Of a DNA stretch of 11,548 bases, positions 1-6,286 are shown piece by piece. The notes beneath the pieces were generated by a model, which was not told the origin of the DNA, made no database searches, and was given only the letters and a program-made list of their open reading frames with translations. The translations under genes were made by a program, and so were the position numbers. Source of the stretch: Alcanivorax sp. UBA4485. GTDB taxonomy: Bacteria; Pseudomonadota; Gammaproteobacteria; Pseudomonadales; Alcanivoracaceae. Position 1 is the stretch's first letter, and every line of letters starts with the position of its first letter. Location of the stretch: assembly GCA_002389055.1 (NCBI GenBank), contig DGNT01000102.1, positions 1 through 11,548 of the forward strand, read 5' to 3'.

Positions 1-110
1 CGCTGATCGGCGGCGAATCCTATCCGCCCTACAAGAACGGCCTGCCCCAGTTCGCCGCACTGAAGCTGGTCGCCGTACCCAAGAAACTCAACGACGCCTT
101 CGAGGTGTAA
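1..110 (+). CDS. C-terminal end of an unrecognised protein (partial)
   Basis: Only the last 35 codons are present, read in the frame beginning at base 3 and ending in TAA at 108-110. The visible tail begins LIGGESYPPYKNGLPQFAAL and ends in DAFEV. It has no membrane segment and no motif I can assign to a family. Codon use is high-GC like the neighbouring genes, so it is probably a real gene end rather than a chance frame. It is followed directly by a repeat element, and the next gene has its own probable promoter, so it is unlikely to be part of the downstream iron operon. Function is unknown from this fragment. Confidence 0.6.
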   Translation, partial: LIGGESYPPYKNGLPQFAALKLVAVPKKLNDAFEV

Positions 111-219
111 GTAGGTCGGATTAGCCGCAGGCGTAATCAGACAGCCGGCCGTTTAAGGACGCGCCGAGCGTTGCTGTCGGACAGACCGTGTCGGGTTACG
201 CTTCGCTAACCCGACCTAC
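111..219. repeat. REP-doublet / MITE-like repeat with 9-bp terminal inverted repeats
   Basis: The element is bounded by GTAGGTCGG (111-119) and its exact complement CCGACCTAC (211-219). Each end carries a small hairpin: GATTA/TAATC at 119-123 and 134-138, and TCGGGTTA/TAACCCGA at 191-198 and 207-214. The two ends are inverted, diverged copies of one unit of about 33 bases. Nested inside is another exact dyad, GACAGC (140-145) with GCTGTC (173-178). This is the layout of paired REP sequences (BIME-like), which are normally moved by RAYT transposases; no such transposase is in the window. It starts one base after the stop of the upstream gene and may act as a transcript end or mRNA stabiliser. 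Confidence 0.75.
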
Positions 220-257
220 ATTCTCTACATTCTCACTTCCCGTCCTCCCGCCCGAAA

Positions 258-276
258 GAGAATGCAAGCAATTCTC
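258..276. promoter_or_regulatory. Probable Fur box upstream of the siderophore receptor
   Basis: The 19 bases GAGAATGCAAGCAATTCTC form a perfect 6-7-6 dyad (GAGAAT/ATTCTC) and agree with the classical 19-bp Fur consensus (GATAATGATAATCATTATC) at 12 positions by my alignment. A second, overlapping dyad, AATG (261-264) with CATT (276-279), is shifted by 3 bases, as is common where Fur dimers bind side by side. It is an AT-richer island in GC-rich DNA, 55 bases before the receptor start. A TAGAAT hexamer at 285-290 could be the -10 element, which would place the Fur site over the -35 region. The site would repress the operon when iron is plentiful. Confidence 0.7.
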
Positions 277-331
277 ATTTTGGGTAGAATCCCGCCCGAG
301 AATCACCCATAACGCCAATTCGGGGCCCACC

Positions 332-2518
332 ATGCGACATCCTGCTTTCCGGCTTTCCGCGCTTTCCCTCGCCATTCTCGCCAGCGGCGCCTTTCCCAGC
401 GCCCACGCGCAATCCAGCGACAACCAAGGCGGCGACGGCAACACCCTGGCCCCGGTGGAGGTGCAGTCCAGCGCCGACGCGTCCGAAAGCGGCCTGAGCC
501 AGGCCTATGCCGGTGGCCAGGTAGCGGAAGGCGGCAGCATCGGCATCCTCGGCGCCCAGGACGTCATGGATACCCCCTACAACGTCACCAACTACACCGA
601 GCAACTGATCGAGGACCAGCAGGCCGCCAGCGTCGGCGAGGTGTTGCTCAACGACCCGGCGGTGCGGGTGGCGCGCGGCTTCGGCAACTACCAGCAGGTG
701 TATCTGGTGCGCGGTTTGCCGATCTACTCCGACGACATTACCTATAACGGCCTATACGGCTTGCTGCCGCGCCAATACCTGGCGTCGAACTTCATTGAGC
801 GGGTGCAGGTATTCCGTGGCGCCAACACCTTCCTGAAGGGCGCGGCGCCCGGCGGCAGCGGCCTGGGCGGTGCCGTGAACGTGGTGCCCAAGCGCGCCCC
901 CAACCGTGCGCTCAATCAGGTTACGCTGGGCACACAGAGCGGCGGCCAGGCCTATGCCGCCGCCGACCTGGCCAACCGTTCTGACGACGGCCGCTTCGGT
1001 ATTCGTCTGAACGTGGCCCGCCGTGACGGCGACACCGCCGTGGACGGCGAGGAAGCGGAGCTCTCCATGGCGCATCTCGGCATGGACTTCCGCGAGGAGA
1101 ATTTCCGGGTCTCCGCCGACCTGGGCTTCCAGAAGCACCGCATCGACGGTGGCCAGCCGAACATTACGTTCCGCAATACCGCCGGGAATGTGGTGCCCAT
1201 CACCGACGCGCCGGACGCCGACGAATCCATCGGTCAGCCGTGGACCTACTCGGATTCCAACGATGTCTTCGGCACATTGCGCGCCGAGTACGATTTCGCC
1301 GACAACATTACCGGTTGGGCCGCCATCGGTGCCCGACGCGGCGAAGAGGACTCCATCTTCGCCAATCCCACGGTGGAGAACACCAGCGGTGACTACACCG
1401 CCAGCCGTTTTGACACCGCCCGCGAGGACACCGTTATCACCGGCGAAACCGGGGTGCGTTTCGACTTCCAAACCGGTGGCATCGGCCACACGGTGAGCGT
1501 GTCCGGTTCTCGCTATGAACTGGAATCCAAAAACGCCTTCGCCGGGGGCAGCGGCGTGACCGGCAATATCTACAATCCGACCGACGAGCCCCAGCCGGGC
1601 TATACCTTCTCAGGCGGCAACCTGGACCACCCGCAGCTGACCGTCAAAACCGAATTCGACAGTATCGCCCTGTCCGACCAGTTATCCATGCTGGAAGAAC
1701 GTCTTCTGGTCACCCTGGGCGCCCGCTATCAGAACATTCAAGACAAGAGCTACGACTACGGCGGCGGCGCGCGCAATGCGAATTACGACGACAGCGCGCT
1801 CACTCCGACTTTGGGCGTGTTGTACAAACTGCGCCCCTCCATCTCGCTGTACGCCAACTACATCGAAGGCCTGCAGAAGGGCCAAGTGGCGCCAGATACG
1901 GACAGCAACAATAATCTCGTGGTTAATGGCGGTGAAGCGCTCGAACCCTACGAAACCGAACAGACCGAAGTGGGCGTGAAATACGACGGCGGCAACATCG
2001 GGGGCAGCGTCTCCGTGTTCCGCAGCGAAAAGCCGATCGCGGGCCTGGACGCCGCGAACGTCTATAAGGTCATCGACGACCAGGAAAACACCGGCGTGGA
2101 ACTGATGGCCTACGGCAACGCCACCCGGAACCTGACGGTGCTGGGCGGGGTCAGCTTCCTGGACGCGGACGTGGACGGCAACGACGCCATCGGCTCGCCG
2201 GACACCCAGGCCAACCTGAACCTGGAATACCGGGTGCCGCAGCTGCCGGACCTGGCCGTGGACGGCCGCGTGATCTACACCAGTTCGCAGTACGCGGACG
2301 AAGCCAACCAGCAGAAGGTGGACAGCTGGACCCGTCTGGACCTGGGCGCGCGCTACCTGATCGCCCTCGGCGACAGCCAGTTCCTGACCCTGCGCGGCCG
2401 GGTGGAGAACGTTACCGGCGAAGATTACTGGGCCTCCGCCGGCGGCTTCCCGGGCGCCGGCTACCTGACCCTCGGCGCGCCGCGCACGGTGCTGGTGTCC
2501 GCCACGCTGGACTTTTAA
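332..2518 (+). CDS. TonB-dependent siderophore receptor (outer membrane)
   Basis: A 728-residue outer-membrane receptor that would import a ferric siderophore using energy from TonB-ExbB-ExbD. Residues 1-26 are a signal peptide (MRHPAFRL, hydrophobic core, cleavage after AHA). A TonB-box-like stretch lies around residues 38-46 (TLAPVEVQS). The plug domain runs from about 70 to 190 and contains the family-typical GAQDVMDTPYNVTNYT and FIERVQVFRG segments; the rest is a 22-strand barrel ending in the usual C-terminal phenylalanine (TLDF). The frame is open back to base 188, but that extension would be translated from repeat and promoter DNA and would bury the signal peptide, so the ATG at 332 is chosen; its ribosome site is weak. 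It heads an operon with a PepSY reductase-like gene. The siderophore cannot be told from sequence alone; the ferrichrome/hydroxamate-type group is possible but not shown. Confidence 0.95.
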   Translation: MRHPAFRLSALSLAILASGAFPSAHAQSSDNQGGDGNTLAPVEVQSSADASESGLSQAYAGGQVAEGGSIGILGAQDVMDTPYNVTNYTEQLIEDQQAASVGEVLLNDPAVRVARGFGNYQQVYLVRGLPIYSDDITYNGLYGLLPRQYLASNFIERVQVFRGANTFLKGAAPGGSGLGGAVNVVPKRAPNRALNQVTLGTQSGGQAYAAADLANRSDDGRFGIRLNVARRDGDTAVDGEEAELSMAHLGMDFREENFRVSADLGFQKHRIDGGQPNITFRNTAGNVVPITDAPDADESIGQPWTYSDSNDVFGTLRAEYDFADNITGWAAIGARRGEEDSIFANPTVENTSGDYTASRFDTAREDTVITGETGVRFDFQTGGIGHTVSVSGSRYELESKNAFAGGSGVTGNIYNPTDEPQPGYTFSGGNLDHPQLTVKTEFDSIALSDQLSMLEERLLVTLGARYQNIQDKSYDYGGGARNANYDDSALTPTLGVLYKLRPSISLYANYIEGLQKGQVAPDTDSNNNLVVNGGEALEPYETEQTEVGVKYDGGNIGGSVSVFRSEKPIAGLDAANVYKVIDDQENTGVELMAYGNATRNLTVLGGVSFLDADVDGNDAIGSPDTQANLNLEYRVPQLPDLAVDGRVIYTSSQYADEANQQKVDSWTRLDLGARYLIALGDSQFLTLRGRVENVTGEDYWASAGGFPGAGYLTLGAPRTVLVSATLDF

Positions 2519-2529
2519 ACGACAACTCA

Positions 2530-2556
2530 GGCGCCCCGGTCTCACACCGGGGCGCC
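2530..2556. terminator. Intergenic 11-bp hairpin without a T-tract
   Basis: GGCGCCCCGGT (2530-2540) pairs perfectly with ACCGGGGCGCC (2546-2556) around a 5-base loop, CTCAC. It lies 12 bases after the receptor stop and 13 bases before the ATG of the next gene. No run of T follows, so it is not a classical intrinsic terminator. It more likely stabilises the receptor mRNA 3' end, or partly limits read-through or translation of the second gene, whose only Shine-Dalgarno-like bases (AGG at 2558-2560) sit immediately beside the stem. Confidence 0.6.
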
Positions 2557-2569
2557 CAGGCAGTCAAAC

Positions 2570-3739
2570 ATGCAGCAGAGCACCATCCGCGCCTGGTCGG
2601 CGGTACACAAATGGACCAGCCTGATCTGCACGGCCTTCATACTAATGCTGTGCCTCACCGGTCTGCCGCTGATCTTCCACGACGAGATCGACGCGGCCCT
2701 GGACGACAGCACCTGGCAGCCGGCTAACCCGGACGGCCCTCTGCTGTCGCTGGACCGCATGCTGGACGCGGCGCTCGAAAACCGGCCCGATCACGTGCCG
2801 CTGTTCATGAGCTTCGATATCGACCGGCCGGTGGTGAACGTCACCAGCGGGCCGACGCCGGACGCCGCCGACGGCGAGATGCACTTCGCTTCTTTCGACC
2901 GCACCAGCGGCGAGCTGGTCCCGGACCATCACGAAGGCGGCGTGATGGATTTCATTCTGCAATTACATATGGATATGTTCCTGGGTCTGCCCGGCATGCT
3001 GTTTCTGGGCGCCATGGGGTTCCTGTTATTTATCGCCATCGTGTCCGGCGTGGTGCTCTACGCGCCGTTCATGCGCAAACTGGATTTCGGCACCCTGCGC
3101 ACCGAGCGCTCCAAGCGCATCAAGTGGCTCGACTATCACAACCTGCTGGGCGTGGTGACCGTCGCCTGGCTCACCGTGGTGACGATCACCGGCGTGGTGA
3201 ATACGCTCTCCACCCCGATCGTGGACACCTGGCGCACTCAGGCCCTGGCTGACCTCACCGAGGGGTATAAGAACGCCCCCGTGCCCACGCCCGACGAAAT
3301 GGCCTCGCTGGACCGCGCCGTGGCCCAGGCCGAGGACGCGGCGCCGGACATGACGCTGCAGTTCGTCGCCTTCCCCGGCGGCGGCTGGTCCACCGACCAC
3401 CACTTCGCGATCTTCCTGCACGGCAATACCTCGCTGACCGAACACATCATCACCCCGGCCCTGGTGGACGCCCGCAGCGGTGAATTCGCCGACATGCGCG
3501 AAATGCCCTGGTACAACAAGACCCTGTCGCTGTCCGGGCCACTGCACTTCGGCGACTACGGCGGCCTGCCGCTGAAAATCCTCTGGGCGGTGCTGGATGT
3601 GATCACCATCGTGGTGCTGATCACCGGCCTCTACCTGTGGGTGGCACGCCGCCGCGCCAGCCCGGCCAGCGCCCGCGCCGAAGCCAATACCCAAAAGAGC
3701 GCCACCGTGCCGGCACACCCCGCCGGAGGCAAACCCTGA
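2570..3739 (+). CDS. PepSY-domain inner membrane protein, probable ferrisiderophore reductase
   Basis: A 389-residue PepSY-associated transmembrane protein. Four membrane segments are visible at roughly residues 18-38, 141-166, 190-212 and 335-362, with a large periplasmic part between the first and second and another between the third and fourth. Histidines next to the membrane segments (H13 in VHKW, H133 in LHMD, H190 in YHNLLG, H326 in LHFGDYGG) match the pattern expected for bis-histidine haem ligands. In this family, FoxB and the FpvG-type proteins of Pseudomonas reduce ferric siderophores, and the genes sit next to TonB receptors as here. The role as a reductase is therefore inferred from family and context. 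The C-terminus is a short cytoplasmic, basic, Ala-rich tail. It is the second gene of the operon and its TGA overlaps the ATG of the third gene. Confidence 0.88.
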   Translation: MQQSTIRAWSAVHKWTSLICTAFILMLCLTGLPLIFHDEIDAALDDSTWQPANPDGPLLSLDRMLDAALENRPDHVPLFMSFDIDRPVVNVTSGPTPDAADGEMHFASFDRTSGELVPDHHEGGVMDFILQLHMDMFLGLPGMLFLGAMGFLLFIAIVSGVVLYAPFMRKLDFGTLRTERSKRIKWLDYHNLLGVVTVAWLTVVTITGVVNTLSTPIVDTWRTQALADLTEGYKNAPVPTPDEMASLDRAVAQAEDAAPDMTLQFVAFPGGGWSTDHHFAIFLHGNTSLTEHIITPALVDARSGEFADMREMPWYNKTLSLSGPLHFGDYGGLPLKILWAVLDVITIVVLITGLYLWVARRRASPASARAEANTQKSATVPAHPAGGKP

Positions 3740-3933
3740 TGTCCTCGCAACCCGTCAAAGCCCGCAAGACGTCCTGGCAGATCTTCGCCACGCCGACCCT
3801 GATCGCGCTGCTGAGCCTGGTCGGCCTGCTGGCCGCCCTGCTCGGCAACGGCGTCTTCGACTGGGTGTCCTGGGTGGGCCTGGCGGCGCCGGTGGTGATC
3901 GTCGGCTGGGCCATGCAAGCGCGGCGCCGCTGA
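3739..3933 (+). CDS. Small two-helix membrane protein, coupled to the PepSY gene
   Basis: A 64-residue protein with a basic, polar N-terminus (MSSQPVKARKTSWQ), two hydrophobic segments at about residues 15-35 and 40-58, and a basic C-terminal tail (QARRR), so both ends are probably cytoplasmic. Its ATG shares one base with the TGA of the preceding gene (TGATG, 3737-3741), and a good ribosome site, GGAGG, lies at 3725-3729 inside that gene, so translation is very likely coupled. The frame is open further upstream, but earlier starts lie within the PepSY gene and lack a ribosome site. I know of similar small proteins following PepSY genes in other proteobacteria, without a named function; a subunit, assembly or partner role for the reductase is an inference from coupling. 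Confidence 0.8.
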   Translation: MSSQPVKARKTSWQIFATPTLIALLSLVGLLAALLGNGVFDWVSWVGLAAPVVIVGWAMQARRR

Positions 3934-3955
3934 GCCACGTCGCGCGGCACGCGTC

Positions 3956-4849
3956 TCAACGGCGAAGGTTCGAGTACAGGCTCAGCCCGGTGACCGTCAC
4001 CAGGATCAGAACCAGCCCCAGGATTTGCAGCGCGGCCAGGGTTTCCCCCAGCACCAGAACGCCGAATAACGACGCCGTGACCGGCTCCACCATGGCGACG
4101 ATCGCCGCCAGCGTGGGCGCGGTGCGCTTCAGGCCCACCACGTAAAATGCAAACGACAGCCCGGCGCCGAGAACCCCGAGCAGCGCGAACATCCACCACT
4201 GCGGGGCGTTCAGTACGGCCGCCGCCTGCGTCGTGCCGCTAACCCCGAGCAGAATCAGGCCGGCGCAGGACAGCGCGATGGTAAGCACCGCCTGCGGGCT
4301 GCCTTGGCCGGCGGCGTATTTGAAGCCGTAGATAAAAACACTGTAGGACAGCCCCGCCAGCAGTCCGAAACCAATACCCGCCGCCGTCACCTTGCCGACA
4401 TCCACGTTATACAGCCGGGTGAGCAGCACGATGCCGAGCATCACCAGGGCGATGGCCAGCCCCTTGACCGGGGTGGGCCGTTCCAGTTTGAAGCCGAACG
4501 CCACCAGGTAAACGAACACCGGCGCCGAGTACATCAGCGTGGCCGCCACCGCGAGGCCCCCTTCGGCGATGCTGAGAAAGTAGAAGGTAAAGTTGCCCGC
4601 CACCCCCAGACCAGCCAGCCCGGCCCATAGCCATAACCGGGGATGGCGCATCCCGTTGCCGCCCGGGCGGATGACCAGATAGACCCCAACCAGCAGCAAC
4701 CCGACCGCCGCTCTGTAAAAGGACACCACCGAGGCATCCCAGCCCTGCTCAATCAGTATCCCGGCGATGCCGCCTGAGACACCCCAACACAGCGCCGCCA
4801 ATGCCACCAGCACCAGGCCGACGCCGGGCACTGATTGTCCGCTCCGCAT
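3956..4849 (-). CDS. EamA/DMT-family membrane transporter
   Basis: A 297-residue protein made almost wholly of about ten hydrophobic helices in two homologous halves, the layout of a double EamA domain (drug/metabolite transporter superfamily). The first half contains ALCWGVSGG and a FYRAAVGLLL segment, the second an RTAPTLAAIVAMVEPVTASLFGVLVLGE segment, which is the typical EamA C-terminal signature. These inner-membrane proteins usually export amino acids or small metabolites; the substrate cannot be told here. An ATG four codons further upstream (4861) is possible, but the ATG at 4849 is preceded by GGGAG five bases away and is preferred. It converges on the iron operon with only 22 bases between stops and no clear terminator. 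It diverges from the DUF2459 gene. Confidence 0.9.
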   Translation of the reverse strand: MRSGQSVPGVGLVLVALAALCWGVSGGIAGILIEQGWDASVVSFYRAAVGLLLVGVYLVIRPGGNGMRHPRLWLWAGLAGLGVAGNFTFYFLSIAEGGLAVAATLMYSAPVFVYLVAFGFKLERPTPVKGLAIALVMLGIVLLTRLYNVDVGKVTAAGIGFGLLAGLSYSVFIYGFKYAAGQGSPQAVLTIALSCAGLILLGVSGTTQAAAVLNAPQWWMFALLGVLGAGLSFAFYVVGLKRTAPTLAAIVAMVEPVTASLFGVLVLGETLAALQILGLVLILVTVTGLSLYSNLRR

Positions 4850-4869
4850 AACCACTCCCATCCTTGGTA

Positions 4870-4900
4870 GCCGGTGCGCGCCGGGTTACAACACACCGGC
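4870..4900. promoter_or_regulatory. Dyad in the divergent gap between the EamA and DUF2459 genes
   Basis: GCCGGTG (4870-4876) and CACCGGC (4894-4900) are exact complements separated by 17 bases, centred in the 70-base gap between two divergent genes. It could be an operator shared by both, or a hairpin in the leader of either transcript. No regulator gene is adjacent and I see no convincing promoter hexamers, so this is only a candidate. Confidence 0.3.
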
Positions 4901-4919
4901 GTCTCGCTAACATCGGCTC

Positions 4920-5549
4920 ATGAAAACATTGATTGCCGCCGTGGTAACAGCGGTGCTGATCACACTGGCGCCCGTCGAGACGCACGCCAGCGACGATGCC
5001 GCCACCGTGCTGGTGGTGCGCCACCGCTGGCACACCGGCATTGTGCTGCCGGCGGACCGGCTGGCGCCGCCGCTGGCGTTCCTGGAGGACCAGTTCAGCG
5101 ACCCGGCGTGGTACGAAATCGGCTGGGGCGATAACGACTTCTATCGCCGCACGGACAACCTCTGGCTGCTGGGCAAGGCGCTGTTCTGGCCCACCGACAC
5201 GGTGCTGCATGTGGTGGGGCTGGACAAGCACCCGGCGGACCTGCCGAACAGCGATGTGCAGGCACTGTGCCTGTCCTCCGACGGACTGAAGCGGTTACAG
5301 ACCACCCTGGCGGAGGATTTCAAACTGGGTGACGACGGCCAGCCCCTGGCGGCGGACCCGGGGCTGTACGGCGACAGCCGCTTCTTCCCCGCCCGGGGCC
5401 ACTTCTGGTTCGGACGCACCTGCAATACCTGGACCGCCCAGCGGCTGCACGACGGCGGTGTGGACATCCGCACTTTCATGACCTTGCGCGCCAAGAGCGT
5501 AATGACGCAGATTCGTGATCACGGCCAGGCCGGTGCCTGCGCGGAATAA
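4920..5549 (+). CDS. Exported DUF2459-family protein (possible permuted cysteine hydrolase)
   Basis: A 209-residue protein with a signal peptide at about residues 1-23 (MKTLIAAVV..., cleavage near THA-S). It matches what I know of DUF2459 (TIGR02117), a conserved family first noted near some urease genes. Conserved blocks are HRWHTGIVLP (H38), WYEIGWGDNDFYR (65-76), a LFWPTDTVLHVVGL segment and FGRTCNTWTAQ (C168). A histidine near the N-terminus and a cysteine near the C-terminus resemble circularly permuted NlpC/P60-like enzymes, so a periplasmic hydrolase is possible, but this is my inference and no activity is known to me. Length is normal for the family. The ribosome site is poor. It is followed by a short GC hairpin and is probably a single-gene transcript. 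Confidence 0.85.
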   Translation: MKTLIAAVVTAVLITLAPVETHASDDAATVLVVRHRWHTGIVLPADRLAPPLAFLEDQFSDPAWYEIGWGDNDFYRRTDNLWLLGKALFWPTDTVLHVVGLDKHPADLPNSDVQALCLSSDGLKRLQTTLAEDFKLGDDGQPLAADPGLYGDSRFFPARGHFWFGRTCNTWTAQRLHDGGVDIRTFMTLRAKSVMTQIRDHGQAGACAE

Positions 5550-5569
5550 TAGCTCTCTGGTATCCTGCC

Positions 5570-5589
5570 GGCCGGCGTAGCCGGCCTTT
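5570..5589 (+). terminator. Weak intrinsic terminator after the DUF2459 gene
   Basis: GGCCGGC (5570-5576) pairs with GCCGGCC (5580-5586) around GTA, followed by TTT. The stem is strong, but the T-run is only three bases, so termination is probably partial. It lies 21 bases after the stop and before the ribosome site of the next gene. Confidence 0.5.
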
Positions 5590-5590
5590 C

Positions 5591-5613
5591 GCTTGCAGGC
5601 AAGCCCCCACAAA
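5591..5613 (-). repeat. Partial REP-like element upstream of the LOG gene
   Basis: GCTTGC (5591-5596) and GCAAGC (5599-5604) form a small dyad followed by CCCCACAAA. Read on the minus strand the segment begins TTTGTGGGGGCTTGCC, a diverged copy of the TTGTGGGAGCGGGC-type REP seen on the other side of the LOG gene at 6225-6286. The AAAGGAG ribosome site of the LOG gene begins at its edge. Confidence 0.5.
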
Positions 5614-5626
5614 GGAGAAACAACCG

Positions 5627-6208
5627 ATGCGGAATGTGTGCGTGTATTGCGGGTCCAGTCCCGGGCGGCGGGCGGACTATGTGGTGGCGGCGCGGGCATT
5701 CGCCCGGGAGCTGGTGGCGCGGGGCCTGGGGCTGGTCTACGGCGGCGCCAGCGTGGGCGTCATGGGCGCGGTGGCGGACGCGGTGCTGGCCGAGGGCGGC
5801 CGGGTCACCGGGGTTATCCCGCAGGCGCTGCAGGAAAAAGAGCTGGCGCACCCGGGCCTCACCGAATTGCACGTGACCGGCTCCATGCACGAGCGCAAGA
5901 CGCGCATGGCCGAGCTGGCGGACGGCTTCGTCGCCATGCCCGGCGGCGTCGGCACACTGGAAGAACTGTTCGAGATCTGGACCTGGGCGCAGCTGGGCTG
6001 GCACCACAAACCCTGCGCGCTGTTCAACGTGGCCGGCTACTACGACGGCCTGGGCACCTTCCTGGACCACGCCACCGAAGAGGAATTCCTGCGCCCGAAC
6101 CACCGCGGCATGCTGATCGTGGAATCCGAACCGGTCGCGCTACTGAACCGCATGGCCGCTTACCAGCCGCCCCAGTCCAAGCAATGGGTGAAGAAAGACG
6201 ACTTGTGA
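5627..6208 (+). CDS. LOG-family nucleotide phosphoribohydrolase (TIGR00730 type)
   Basis: A 193-residue cytosolic Rossmann-fold protein of the lysine-decarboxylase-like/LOG family, which cleaves nucleoside 5'-monophosphates (cytokinin ribotides, AMP) into free base and ribose 5-phosphate. The N-terminal VCVYCGSSPG (4-13) and YGGASVGVMG (38-47) form the phosphate-binding part. The catalytic signature is intact: SMHERK (86-91, R90) and PGGVGTLEE (105-113, E112/E113). Length is typical. The start is well supported by AAAGGAG about ten bases upstream. Many such proteins carry the misleading name lysine decarboxylase; the motif pattern argues against that. The physiological substrate in bacteria is often nucleotide turnover rather than plant hormone making. 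The neighbouring uracil salvage genes are on the opposite strand, so no operon is implied. REP-like repeats lie at both ends. Confidence 0.92.
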   Translation: MRNVCVYCGSSPGRRADYVVAARAFARELVARGLGLVYGGASVGVMGAVADAVLAEGGRVTGVIPQALQEKELAHPGLTELHVTGSMHERKTRMAELADGFVAMPGGVGTLEELFEIWTWAQLGWHHKPCALFNVAGYYDGLGTFLDHATEEEFLRPNHRGMLIVESEPVALLNRMAAYQPPQSKQWVKKDDL

Positions 6209-6224
6209 CTCGCGAGGGAACAGG

Positions 6225-6286
6225 CTTGTGGGAGAGAGTTCTTGTGGGAGCGGGCCTTGCCCGCTCCCACAGCCCGATCCTACAAG
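6225..6286. repeat. REP-like hairpin between convergent LOG and uraA genes (bidirectional terminator)
   Basis: A perfect 13-bp stem, TGTGGGAGCGGGC (6243-6255) with its complement at 6259-6271 and a CTT loop, lies in the 71-base gap between convergent genes. CTTGTGGGAG occurs twice in tandem with a 16-base period (6225 and 6241), and a third diverged copy is inverted at 6277-6286 (TCCTACAAG). The inverted copy overlaps the last codon and TAG stop of uraA (6280-6282). It belongs to the TTGTGGGAGCGGGC family of REP sequences common in Pseudomonas and relatives. It would stop or protect transcripts from both sides. Confidence 0.75.

Noticed and set aside
188..331. N-terminal extension of the siderophore receptor from a GTG at 188.
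   Set aside because: The extension would translate the repeat and the Fur box and bury the signal peptide 48 residues inside the protein. The ATG at 332 gives a normal export signal.
752..1489. A 245-codon minus-strand frame inside the receptor gene.
   Set aside because: It is an antisense shadow of a well-conserved receptor, with Gly/Val/His-rich composition and no recognisable motif.
3621..4199. A 192-codon minus-strand frame spanning the PepSY end, the small gene and part of the EamA gene.
   Set aside because: It is Arg/Pro/Ala-rich, crosses three better supported genes and has no motif.
3956..4849. EamA transporter as a siderophore exporter of the iron operon.
   Set aside because: It is on the opposite strand, has no Fur-like site upstream, and the neighbourhood has no siderophore synthesis genes.
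5627..6208. Naming the LOG gene a lysine decarboxylase.
   Set aside because: The PGGVGTLEE and HERK motifs define phosphoribohydrolases; the protein is far shorter than PLP-dependent lysine decarboxylases and lacks their domains.
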